From a virus: a stretch of DNA of 35,270 nucleotides. The stretch covers positions 1 through 35,270 of IMG/VR virus record IMGVR_UViG_3300000116_000080. One strand, 5' to 3'. Each line of letters begins with the position of its first letter. The first letter of the stretch is position 1. The notes below the pieces were generated by a model. The model did not search any database. It saw only the letters and a program-made list of their open reading frames with translations, and was not told the origin of the DNA. Shown piece by piece: positions 28,278 to 34,385 of this stretch. Made by a program: the position numbers and the translations under genes.

Positions 28278-30182
28278 TTACAGTCTTACGTATGTTTCGT
28301 TAGTGTAACTTGATGATACTATGTATTGTGATCCCGATAGATCAATTCCTGAGGAGATAACATCTGATATTATATTTACACTAGAACTAGTTGTGTCCAA
28401 CTGCAAATATAAATCTTGAAGACCAATGATATCATTAGATTCTGTTAAAGATGATACTTCCATAATTTTATCACCGAACTTTTCTTTTGTTGTATTGATT
28501 ATATTTGTCGCAGTAATTTTTAATTCGCCCTTCAGATAATCAATTGTTCCAATATTAGTGCGAACAATAACTGGTTGGCGATTTGCATCAAGTTTAAATA
28601 AAAATATTGTTCCTGAATTCTTATCAATTGGTTTATCTGATATGTAAACCGTTCCTGTCACACCTTCTACAGATATCCCACTTGTCCTTACATTGTATCC
28701 AGAAGAGTTTTTGATATAAAATGCATTGCCAAAGCATAATTCATATTCTGAGAATACACCAATATTGACTTTTAAATCTCTTCTAATTTCAATAGTTGTA
28801 ATGTTTGATGTAATTGAACCAGAAGAATCGTCAATAAGTTTTAGGAATTTACTATATTTAAATCTAGATCCATATCTATTTAATTCATCAGACGCTGAAT
28901 ATGAATTTATATTTGTAATAACTGCCTCTTTTGCATTTGAAGCAGTTCCAAGATTGCGATTATAGTAAACATTGGTATTATATTCGATATAAAGATACTT
29001 CAGATCAGTAAATTCTGGTACAATCCCAGCAACAGAGTATAATCGTAAAGCAGTTTTTATATTATCTTTTACAATGGTTGGTATGTATGATGCATTCTTT
29101 GGTTTGACTGTAATAAATACCTTTCCATATTTTGGTGGTGTCAATTCTTCTCCACCAAAGACTGAAACTGATTCTGTTTCTGGATATATTTGAGGAATCA
29201 ATGCTTCATAGTCAGACGCTGTAACTGCCCTGTTCTGGGACGCATATACCCTTGGAGCGAGTTTTTTAATTGACTCTATAGATTCTATAGCGGACCCATA
29301 TCCCGCCTCTTCTACGGTCGTTAAGGAGGGTCCTGGGATTGTTATTGAACTACCATTATTATCAAAGAATCTTCCAGCAAACTTAAATGAATTTATTCCG
29401 TTGGCACTTTCTCCATTTGTAACAACATATGTCACCACAATAAAATTACCATTATTTAACTTGCTACCAAAGGATCCATCACCAAATATTAATTCGTATC
29501 TTTGATCCTCAACTTCGTTGACAAAAAATATGTCATCAGTTTCTTTAACATTAACTATATTATCTGCAAATTTATAAAATCTAGATATATTACTATTTTT
29601 ACTTTCTCTTACTTCTACTCTAATTAAATCCGTATCAATTCTAGGATTTTGCAATAAGAATCTTTGATTTTTATTGTTACTGTCTACAGTGAATGTATTT
29701 TGTACGTATGCACCTTCATAGATATCAAAATCATCAAATACCGATATTCCGTTAGATACTGGAACAGTAATATCATCTGGAATTGAATAAACATAACTAC
29801 GACCACTGTAACTAACACTAGAGGTTGCTACAATACCCTTTCTTAATGTTACTGATACTGGAGTGGTTGCAAAATTTGATATGTCGGCAAATAATGATAT
29901 TTTAGCTTTTGATGCTGTTATCGATTTTGGAAGATATCCAATATTTCTTGCTAATGATACAACATTCTCTCTTAATGTTGCACCATCAAGAAATACTTCA
30001 TTTGTCAACATATTGGCATTGTAAGCACTTATGTAAGTGTTATATGCTAATGTATCTAAGAGTATTGAAAAGTTAGATCCATCAAAATCATAGTCGGTAA
30101 ACTTGCCATCTGCTCTCAGATAACTTTTTATCGATTCTTTGATTTCTTCAAAGTCTAAAGATGCTACGTTGACTAATGACAT
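28278..30182 (-). CDS. 6: Baseplate wedge subunit gp6
   Basis: 634 aa, close to T4 gp6 (660 aa). gp6 forms the central iris ring of the baseplate wedge with gp25, gp53 and gp7. The N-terminus (FEEIKESIKSYLRADGKFTDYDFDGSNFSILLDTLAYNTYISAYNANMLTNEVFLDGATLRENVVSLARNIGY, residues about 11-83, quoted here only as a family hallmark in its short parts DFDGSN, LAYNT and ARNIGY) and the middle RAVTASDYEALIPQIYPE block are characteristic of the gp6/J-like baseplate family. The ATG directly abuts the gp25 stop (TAA-ATG), so the two are translationally coupled; no separate ribosome binding site is visible. Confidence 0.95.
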   Translation of the reverse strand: MSLVNVASLDFEEIKESIKSYLRADGKFTDYDFDGSNFSILLDTLAYNTYISAYNANMLTNEVFLDGATLRENVVSLARNIGYLPKSITASKAKISLFADISNFATTPVSVTLRKGIVATSSVSYSGRSYVYSIPDDITVPVSNGISVFDDFDIYEGAYVQNTFTVDSNNKNQRFLLQNPRIDTDLIRVEVRESKNSNISRFYKFADNIVNVKETDDIFFVNEVEDQRYELIFGDGSFGSKLNNGNFIVVTYVVTNGESANGINSFKFAGRFFDNNGSSITIPGPSLTTVEEAGYGSAIESIESIKKLAPRVYASQNRAVTASDYEALIPQIYPETESVSVFGGEELTPPKYGKVFITVKPKNASYIPTIVKDNIKTALRLYSVAGIVPEFTDLKYLYIEYNTNVYYNRNLGTASNAKEAVITNINSYSASDELNRYGSRFKYSKFLKLIDDSSGSITSNITTIEIRRDLKVNIGVFSEYELCFGNAFYIKNSSGYNVRTSGISVEGVTGTVYISDKPIDKNSGTIFLFKLDANRQPVIVRTNIGTIDYLKGELKITATNIINTTKEKFGDKIMEVSSLTESNDIIGLQDLYLQLDTTSSSVNIISDVISSGIDLSGSQYIVSSSYTNETYVRL

Positions 30183-30584
30183 TTATCGAGATGGCAGTAA
30201 AATAAATTGCAATTGTTGAGGACGGGAATTTATTCCAATTATTGAATATTTGATAGTCACATCCATCCGACCCTCGTCATAATTTGGCAATACAAATACT
30301 TCTTTTAATTCCACTCTTGGTTCATAATTTTTTATTGTAGAAGCAATTTCATCTTTTAAGCTTTTTGCAGTAAAAAAGTCAATATTTTCAAATAATAGTC
30401 TATTTGCATCACAACCGAGATTTAAATTAAAAAATTTTTCACCTTTGACGGTCAATACTAAATTCTGTAAGGCGCGTGAGATAGCATATTCATTTTTTAA
30501 TGTAAGAATGTCTCTTGTTAAAGGATTTTTCTTTAAAGAAAGACTTATGTCTTTAAAACCTTTACTAACACGCTCTAATGGCAT
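30183..30584 (-). CDS. 25: Baseplate wedge subunit gp25
   Basis: 133 aa against 132 in T4. gp25 is the lysozyme-fold wedge protein that triggers sheath polymerisation and is conserved across contractile machines. Visible signatures are DLSLSL-like ISLSLKKNPLT near residues 13-23, NEYAISRALQNLVLT (31-45), KGEKFFNLNLGCDANRLLFE (48-67) and the EPR motif in NYEPRVEL (residues 88-90), which sits in the gp6-gp25 interface in the family. Its ATG follows a CATAAATA late promoter by about 29 bases, so it begins the late baseplate operon in this window. Confidence 0.96.
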   Translation of the reverse strand: MPLERVSKGFKDISLSLKKNPLTRDILTLKNEYAISRALQNLVLTVKGEKFFNLNLGCDANRLLFENIDFFTAKSLKDEIASTIKNYEPRVELKEVFVLPNYDEGRMDVTIKYSIIGINSRPQQLQFILLPSR

Positions 30585-30612
30585 GATATTTGTGAAAACT
30601 TTATGTTAATTT

Positions 30613-30620
30613 TATTTATG
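30613..30620 (-). promoter_or_regulatory. 25: T4-type late promoter CATAAATA before gp25
   Basis: Minus strand CATAAATA fits NATAAATA and lies in the short gap between the 58-aa gene and gp25, about 29 bases before the gp25 ATG. Position at the head of the baseplate genes is what a late promoter would need. Confidence 0.65.
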
Positions 30621-30626
30621 CCATCT

Positions 30627-30803
30627 TTATTCATGTAAAAGATTATCAGAATCTTCTGGGATTTGATAAATTTCTTCAGTTTCTTGTGTTCTACGACGTT
30701 TTTGTGCTTTAGTAAGATATTTGTCACTATCAACTTCGGTAATTAGAGTCATCCCTTCTTCAATGAAGAATTCTCCTTTGTCAACTTTGTGATAATTTCC
30801 CAT
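30627..30803 (-). CDS. 58-aa acidic protein, unknown function
   Basis: Translates as a 58-aa protein starting MGNYHKVDKGEFFIEEGMTL and ending IPEDSDNLLHE, with a basic centre (KAQKRRRTQE) and an acidic C-terminus. The start is firm: a strong Shine-Dalgarno AAGGAG lies 6 bases before the ATG. It lies between the 238-aa gene and the gp25 late promoter. No family recognised; the charge pattern suggests a small soluble binding or chaperone-like protein, but nothing shows this. Confidence 0.75.
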   Translation of the reverse strand: MGNYHKVDKGEFFIEEGMTLITEVDSDKYLTKAQKRRRTQETEEIYQIPEDSDNLLHE

Positions 30804-30848
30804 TTTTTACTCCTTGTTAGATAAACTATAGATTTTGGACTGTTTACA

Positions 30849-31565
30849 TTAATTTACACTGTTTGCACAACGCGGATCACATGGATTTTTGCCACAATTA
30901 TCGCAAATTTTACGAATTTCACGTTCTTTTGCTGTTTTCCAAAAATATTCATCCTCCCTACCCATTCCAAGGCGTTCGTAACCATTTTCAACACTATAAT
31001 ACTGAGTTGAAACTTTAAAATCAGGCATTTTTGGTTCAACAGGTGTTAAACTGTTGTCAAAAATACGCATTCTGTTGTTTGGATACAATGCATACTGTCC
31101 ATTTTCCAACTCAATCAAGTTATGTGATTTATGTTCTGCTGGATTTTCGCTTGTAGCGTAGTCAATTACATCAGGATCCTGATGATAGTTGTCTATTGTG
31201 CAAATATAGGTTCCTTTTTGAATACCATGGTCCCTAGTATATAGTTCAAAATCCATAGAAGCAATAAATTGCTTATGGATTGATATGACTCCATAATCCA
31301 TACAATTCCAGAACTGTAGGTTTGGTAGGTTCATGTCTGGAGAAGGGGTCTCAGGGGCACTTACAAAGGCGCTGATGGGTAATTTATCATACATTGCAGC
31401 ATACTCTGGTAAGTATGTCTCAAAATAAAAAGCGCGTCCAGGAATCGATTTGCACGATACCCAAACGCCCTTAACAAATTCCCCATGTCCAGATTGATGA
31501 TCCGTAAGATATTCTTTACGTACCCATACTTCAACTGAAGGAAGATTACATATTACTGCTGCCAT
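30849..31565 (-). CDS. Conserved cyanophage protein with C-terminal Cys cluster
   Basis: 238 aa. I cannot assign a function. The body (VEVWVRKEYLTDHQSGHGEF, GVWVSCKSIPGRAFYFETYL, LQFWNCMDYGVISIHKQFI, ELENGQYALYPNNRMRIFD) is rich in aromatic residues and looks like a globular alpha/beta protein. Cysteines 221, 224, 229 and 233 (C-x2-C-x4-C-x3-C) at the C-terminus could bind a metal as a small zinc knuckle. There is no signal peptide or membrane segment. Proteins like this appear to be shared among T4-like cyanophages. The start codon is preceded by a 19-base palindrome rather than a Shine-Dalgarno. Confidence 0.85.
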   Translation of the reverse strand: MAAVICNLPSVEVWVRKEYLTDHQSGHGEFVKGVWVSCKSIPGRAFYFETYLPEYAAMYDKLPISAFVSAPETPSPDMNLPNLQFWNCMDYGVISIHKQFIASMDFELYTRDHGIQKGTYICTIDNYHQDPDVIDYATSENPAEHKSHNLIELENGQYALYPNNRMRIFDNSLTPVEPKMPDFKVSTQYYSVENGYERLGMGREDEYFWKTAKEREIRKICDNCGKNPCDPRCANSVN

Positions 31566-31566
31566 T

Positions 31567-31585
31567 GTACTTATATTATAAGTAC
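31567..31585. promoter_or_regulatory. 19-base perfect palindrome with embedded TATAAT
   Basis: GTACTTATA-T-TATAAGTAC: 9-base arms around one central base, ending one base before the ATG of the 238-aa gene. On the minus strand it contains TATAAT (31575-31580). It fills the place of the ribosome binding site, so it could be an operator, a promoter -10 giving an almost leaderless transcript, or a small RNA hairpin over the start. Confidence 0.5.
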
Positions 31586-31594
31586 ACTATTTAA

Positions 31595-31741
31595 TCAACC
31601 TTTACCTTGACCACGATAACGTTTAGATTTTGCATTACGAGAGCTTGCGGCGTATTTTGTATGTGCTCCATTGCCTTGCCGAGTTTTTTTGGGGTGCGAT
31701 TGAATTGTATCTGCACCACTGAATGATCTTCTTTTTGCCAT
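31595..31741 (-). CDS. 48-aa highly basic protein
   Basis: Translates as 48 aa, MAKRRSFSGADTIQSHPKKT followed by a basic Gly/Asn/Ser/Arg-rich half ending KRYRGQGKG. About a quarter of residues are Lys or Arg and there are almost no hydrophobics, so it is probably disordered and binds nucleic acid or a capsid surface. I believe very similar small proteins are common in T4-like cyanophages, but function is unknown to me. It starts 2 bases after the stop of the 50-aa gene, within a coupled cluster. Confidence 0.75.
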   Translation of the reverse strand: MAKRRSFSGADTIQSHPKKTRQGNGAHTKYAASSRNAKSKRYRGQGKG

Positions 31742-31743
31742 AA

Positions 31744-31896
31744 TTAATTAATAGGTTCAAGTTTAATTTTTGATGGATCAATATCTGACCCATCATAAAA
31801 GTCTTCTGCGATTGATTCTAAAATCTCTGATGCTTCTTCAAGGGACAAATCATTATAAATGACACGGCCCTCATATGTGATCTTAATACGATCCAT
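31744..31896 (-). CDS. 50-aa acidic protein, unknown function
   Basis: Translates as 50 aa starting MDRIKITYEGRVIYNDLSLE and ending KIKLEPIN. It opens with a beta strand pair and then a helix (LEEASEILESIAEDFYDG). Its ATG shares one base with the TGA stop of the glycosyltransferase gene (TGATG), the classic arrangement for coupled translation, which makes it very likely real despite its size. No family recognised. Confidence 0.75.
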   Translation of the reverse strand: MDRIKITYEGRVIYNDLSLEEASEILESIAEDFYDGSDIDPSKIKLEPIN

Positions 31897-32681
31897 CAGA
31901 TAACACGAAGTTTCTCATGACCAACACGAATACGAGGGTCACACCAGGTCTCGACACCTTCTTCCTTAGCATCTAAACAGAATGATACGTCTTCTCCACA
32001 CATATCTTGTACGGCACCAGATTCAAAGACTTGCATCTTAGGAGCAAACCAAGGGTATTCGAGACGCTCAAAGACACCCTTACGAATCATAACCCACCCA
32101 AAACCTGTGTAATCAACAGTGAAGGGCTTACGACGTTTTGACATAGACTCTACAGTCTCATGATTCATAACACCACCGTTCTTACGGAAGTCATCTTCTT
32201 CTAACCAGTGTGCAACAGAGGTAGTCATGCCATCTTCGGTAGCATACCAACCAGCTGCGATCTCTCGCTCAGATTGTGGAATACCGTCCTTGTCTGCACC
32301 AGGAACTGCAAGATCACATAGTTGCCAGAACTTCTCAGTATTAAACACAATGTCATTATCAATCCATAGTTGATAATCATACTCTAGTTTGCCATCCCAT
32401 GGAATTTGCTTTGGACCACGCAAAACATTCGCTCCAAGAACCTTGCAACGTGCAAAGTTAACCATAGAAGAATAATCTTGACTGATCTGAATACTCATAC
32501 CATTCTGTACAAGATCAAATGATAATTGCACAAAACTCTTCAGAAATGTATAAGAGCAACTACGACCAGGTAGACAAAAAACAATTGTCTTCCCTCGCAT
32601 ACGCTCTTTAATTGCTTGGTAATCCCATTCCTCTTTGGGCTTAGTTGGCGCAGCCGCCTTAACAGTAAATCCTTTTGCCAT
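31896..32681 (-). CDS. GT-A fold glycosyltransferase-like protein
   Basis: 261 aa. Residues 29-40 (MRGKTIVFCLPG) form the opening strand; residues 103-113 (YQLWIDNDIVF) carry a D-x-D type motif (D108-N-D110) that in GT-A enzymes holds the metal and nucleotide-sugar. Further family-like blocks are DYTGFGWVMIRKGVFERLEYPWF (190-212, key parts TGFG and YPWF), GEDVSFCLDAKEEG (229-242, acidic acceptor/catalytic region) and RIRVGHEK (250-257, a His near the C-terminus as in many GT2-like proteins). Likely transfers a sugar from a nucleotide donor onto phage DNA, a virion protein or a host glycan; the acceptor cannot be read from sequence. Cytoplasmic, no membrane segment. It has its own sigma-70 type promoter and heads a cluster with two small coupled genes. 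Confidence 0.8.
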   Translation of the reverse strand: MAKGFTVKAAAPTKPKEEWDYQAIKERMRGKTIVFCLPGRSCSYTFLKSFVQLSFDLVQNGMSIQISQDYSSMVNFARCKVLGANVLRGPKQIPWDGKLEYDYQLWIDNDIVFNTEKFWQLCDLAVPGADKDGIPQSEREIAAGWYATEDGMTTSVAHWLEEDDFRKNGGVMNHETVESMSKRRKPFTVDYTGFGWVMIRKGVFERLEYPWFAPKMQVFESGAVQDMCGEDVSFCLDAKEEGVETWCDPRIRVGHEKLRVI

Positions 32682-32704
32682 AATTTTGAATTTTCTTCAG
32701 TTCA

Positions 32705-32733
32705 ATTCTAACAGTTTATCTATAACGTGTCAA
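32705..32733 (-). promoter_or_regulatory. Sigma-70 promoter TTGACA-N17-TAGAAT
   Basis: Minus strand -35 TTGACA (32728-32733, perfect consensus) and -10 TAGAAT (32705-32710, 5 of 6) with the ideal 17-base spacer. The -35 overlaps the stop of the 53-aa gene. Predicted start is near 32698, giving a leader of about 17 bases to the glycosyltransferase ATG. Host sigma factor would read it early or in mid infection. Confidence 0.75.
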
Positions 32734-32891
32734 TATGATGAATCTACGACAACAGTGTGGTCAACCGTCAATTCTTCATACTCATATTTTGTTTGGTCAA
32801 GAGATTCCCATATCACATTAAAATCATCCTCATTGAGTACTGCATACTCACATTTGCTTTTGATATCGTAGATATGATACATCTTATCCAT
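32730..32891 (-). CDS. 53-aa protein, unknown function
   Basis: 53 aa starting MDKMYHIYDIKSKCEYAVLN and ending VDHTVVVDSSY. The frame stays open upstream to 33008, but that longer reading would cover the membrane protein gene in another frame and has no better start, so I begin at ATG 32891 (or the ATG three codons later). The pattern MYHIY...C....L.E.DF...W resembles small proteins that I recall from other T4-like cyanophages. It begins 5 bases after the stop of the membrane protein gene. Confidence 0.65.
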   Translation of the reverse strand: MDKMYHIYDIKSKCEYAVLNEDDFNVIWESLDQTKYEYEELTVDHTVVVDSSY

Positions 32892-32896
32892 AGTGT

Positions 32897-33046
32897 CTAA
32901 TTCGTTATAGAATGATATAGAGCAGCAATGAAAATTCCAAGAACTACCAAGAATGGTTTTGGGTGTCGAGCAATCCAATATGTTAGGATGACCCTCCACA
33001 TATTCCAATAAGGAGTTCTTCGGCGGGGCATCTTGAAAATTCTCAT
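32897..33046 (-). CDS. 49-aa small membrane protein
   Basis: 49 aa starting MRIFKMPRRRTPYWNMWRVI, with a second in-frame ATG at residue 6 (position 33031). An Arg-rich N-terminus (RRR) is followed by one likely membrane segment, FLVVLGIFIAALYH at about residues 32-45, after an amphipathic Trp/Tyr-rich stretch (YWNMWRVILTYWIARHPKP). Positive charge before the segment predicts the N-terminus in the cytoplasm. It is followed at 5 bases by the 53-aa gene. The real start may be either ATG: a TATAAT lies so close to the first that a transcript from it would be leaderless. Possible small inner-membrane effector; function unknown. Confidence 0.65.
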   Translation of the reverse strand: MRIFKMPRRRTPYWNMWRVILTYWIARHPKPFLVVLGIFIAALYHSITN

Positions 33047-33053
33047 TGGTATT

Positions 33054-33059
33054 ATTATA
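33054..33059 (-). promoter_or_regulatory. Possible promoter -10 (TATAAT)
   Basis: Minus strand TTATAATAATA just upstream of the membrane protein gene, at the end of a long non-coding stretch. No recognisable -35 (an A-run lies there), so it could be a weak sigma-70 site or a degenerate late promoter. Confidence 0.35.
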
Positions 33060-33420
33060 ACACCCTTTTGCTTAAATTTTTTTGGGCGGAATTTTTTTTA
33101 TGAACTCGAAAGCACTCACTCGAATTGTCACCTCTGTAGGTTAGGGTAGTTACCCGTTTTTGAACGGGGGGGGGTTCAGGGGCACACATAAGTATACCTT
33201 ATCATACCCATAGACTGCCATAACGACTGCTGATCAATGGCATGTGCCACTCACGAATGTGTCCACACCCCTGAGAACCCAGTCATACCAATGGATCTCA
33301 GCGACTGTGCCAATCCACGAACTGTCCATTTTCGCTTTGTAACTGATTATAACTGCCATTGTGCCACTAATATTTCTGTCCACCCCGAAATACTGTAACC
33401 AACTGAAACAATTACGGACA
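33060..33420. other. Non-coding repeat-bearing region
   Basis: About 360 bases with no convincing gene; a 67-codon minus-strand frame at 33234-33437 has no ribosome binding site and no recognisable protein. It holds three spaced-dyad direct repeats (TGTGCCA-N10-TGTCCA), several ACTGNCAT-type words, a nine-G run (33166-33174) framed by TGAAC/GTTCA, a small hairpin at 33153-33168 (CCCGTT/AACGGG) and A/T-runs near 33076-33110. A terminator for the upstream gene closes its right side. Confidence 0.6.
33243..33382. repeat. Three spaced direct repeats TGTGCCA-N10-TGTCCA
   Basis: Copies begin at 33243, 33306 and 33360. In each, TGTGCCA is followed by TGTCCA with exactly 17 bases from start to start, although the bases between have diverged. 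The copies lie 63 and 54 bases apart. Constant internal spacing with variable filler suggests protein binding sites or conserved stem halves rather than coding sequence. Confidence 0.6.
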
Positions 33421-33447
33421 TAAAAAAAGCACCCCATAAGGGATGCT
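33421..33447 (-). terminator. Intrinsic terminator
   Basis: On the minus strand an 8-base-pair stem AGCATCCC/GGGGTGCT (one T-G wobble) with loop TTAT is followed at once by seven T. It lies about 65 bases past the stop of the 215-aa gene and ends that transcript before the non-coding region. Confidence 0.85.
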
Positions 33448-33472
33448 GATCAGTCGCTGATTGTGTCAATCT

Positions 33473-33497
33473 GCCCTTAAGCGGTTGCGTTAAGGGC
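33473..33497 (-). other. Hairpin between stop codon and terminator
   Basis: Perfect 8-base stem GCCCTTAA/TTAAGGGC with a 9-base loop, 16 bases after the stop of the 215-aa gene. No T-run follows, so it is not itself a terminator; it could protect the mRNA 3' end together with the terminator that follows. Confidence 0.6.
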
Positions 33498-33513
33498 GAT
33501 CGGTGCTAGTGGT

Positions 33514-34161
33514 TCAGATCAGACCCTTATTAATGCGACGGTACGAAACCCAGGTGATCGCCTGAATCTGCGTTGCTGTGATTGTCTCGCCCGTCACCTG
33601 AGAGGCGATCCTAGCGGCGTCCCTGTAGGCGTCTTGGATTCTCGCGAACGCTTTAGGCGTCATGGAGGGAACCTCCTTGAGACCGCTCACAGTGCCGTTG
33701 TAGATGTTGTAGGCATGCCCATCGATTACGGGTGCGTCGATGATACCGTTGCAAGCGATGTTTTCAAAAAACGCTGTTACTTTCTGACCTTTTAAGATTA
33801 ACTTTATTTCCTCGTAATTCGCTCCCTTAAGTATCTCGATCGCCTTCGCTTTATTCTTACCAAACGTGCAAACTTTAATCTCGTTTGGATCTAATCCAAT
33901 ACTAATCGCCCTTGCTAGTTGTTCTGCATCATGGATGTTACGATCCCATTTATTGTTTGGAGATAGCGCAGCGATTGCACCCGCTATCTGTTCAATTGTG
34001 AATCCATACTTATGGGCAAAAGTAACACTTATTGAGTGGGCATTGTTGTACCAACTCATGCCAATCTGCCGATCCAAAATGTTGCTTTGGAAGAATGTAG
34101 CGATGATGCTGTCAGTGTGCGCCATGGGTTCGGTGTGGTGGGTTGAACTTGCATCCATCAT
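33514..34161 (-). CDS. Unknown protein with HhH-GPD-like motifs (DUF7178-like)
   Basis: 215 aa from ATG 34161; an in-frame TTG at 34185 would add 8 residues. Conserved-looking blocks: AIAALSPNNKWDRNIHDAEQ (63-82, key ALSP..W..N), CTFGKNKAKAIEIL (98-111), LKGQKVTAFFENI (123-135), VIDGHAYNIYNG (145-156) and QAITWVSYRR (200-209). This set recurs in a phage and plasmid family of unknown function that I know as DUF7178-like. The all-helical pattern with a D-G-H-A block is reminiscent of the catalytic VDTHV region of HhH-GPD DNA glycosylases, so a DNA base excision or DNA-binding role is possible; this is inference. The gene is visibly richer in G+C, above all in its last third, than the tail genes, has its own terminator and is flanked on both sides by related short repeats, which suggests a separately acquired cargo gene. 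Confidence 0.75.
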   Translation of the reverse strand: MMDASSTHHTEPMAHTDSIIATFFQSNILDRQIGMSWYNNAHSISVTFAHKYGFTIEQIAGAIAALSPNNKWDRNIHDAEQLARAISIGLDPNEIKVCTFGKNKAKAIEILKGANYEEIKLILKGQKVTAFFENIACNGIIDAPVIDGHAYNIYNGTVSGLKEVPSMTPKAFARIQDAYRDAARIASQVTGETITATQIQAITWVSYRRINKGLI

Positions 34162-34287
34162 GCCCCATCTGAACCGCCTTGCCAACCCCTTAAACCTTAA
34201 GACAATCTAAGTTCTGTAACCCTGATAATCGGTTGACATTTTAGAGTTTAGTGATAATAGATTTTAATCCAAATCAAAATGCCAATC

Positions 34288-34324
34288 CCAGAACTGTCAT
34301 AAGACGATTCCAGAACTGGCATAA
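34288..34324. repeat. Two direct repeats CCAGAACTGKCATAA, 22 bases apart
   Basis: CCAGAACTGTCATAA at 34288-34302 and CCAGAACTGGCATAA at 34310-34324 differ by one base. The 22-base period is about two DNA turns, so both would face the same side of the helix, as expected for cooperative protein binding. Confidence 0.65.
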
Positions 34325-34329
34325 TTCTA

Positions 34330-34380
34330 ATGAGAATCAGTAGCAGTAACCCACCACAGACCCTTGAGACTGATTCTCAT
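34330..34380 (-). other. 12-base perfect inverted repeat after the 68-aa gene
   Basis: ATGAGAATCAGT (34330-34341) and ACTGATTCTCAT (34369-34380) are exact complements with a 27-base loop. It begins 5 bases past the stop of the 68-aa gene. No T-run follows on the minus strand, so it may be a rho-independent-like pause, an mRNA 3' stabiliser or an operator. Confidence 0.6.
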
Positions 34381-34385
34381 CAGCA

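Larger units (their letters stand above)
34162..34385. other. Non-coding spacer with paired repeats
   Basis: 224 bases without a supported gene. It holds the leader of the 215-aa gene (with AAGG-rich sequence before TTG 34185), two CCAGAACTGKCATAA repeats and a 12-base inverted repeat. On the plus strand TTGACA (34233-34238) is followed after 16 bases by a poor TAATAG; I do not count it as a promoter. Confidence 0.5.

Noticed and set aside
32730-33008. 92-codon frame read as one gene
   Set aside because: Its first 39 codons overlap the membrane protein gene in another frame; the conserved-looking part starts at ATG 32891.
33234-33437. 67-codon minus-strand frame
   Set aside because: It lies across the terminator and the repeat region, has no ribosome binding site and its Trp/Cys-rich product looks random.
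33473-33497. Hairpin as terminator
   Set aside because: No T-run follows; the true terminator is 26 bases farther on.
33866-34210. 114-codon plus-strand frame
   Set aside because: It is a shadow of the 215-aa gene, which has family motifs on the minus strand.
34233-34260. Plus-strand promoter TTGACA-N16-TAATAG
   Set aside because: The -10 matches only half the consensus and no plus-strand gene follows; an antisense role is possible but not supported.
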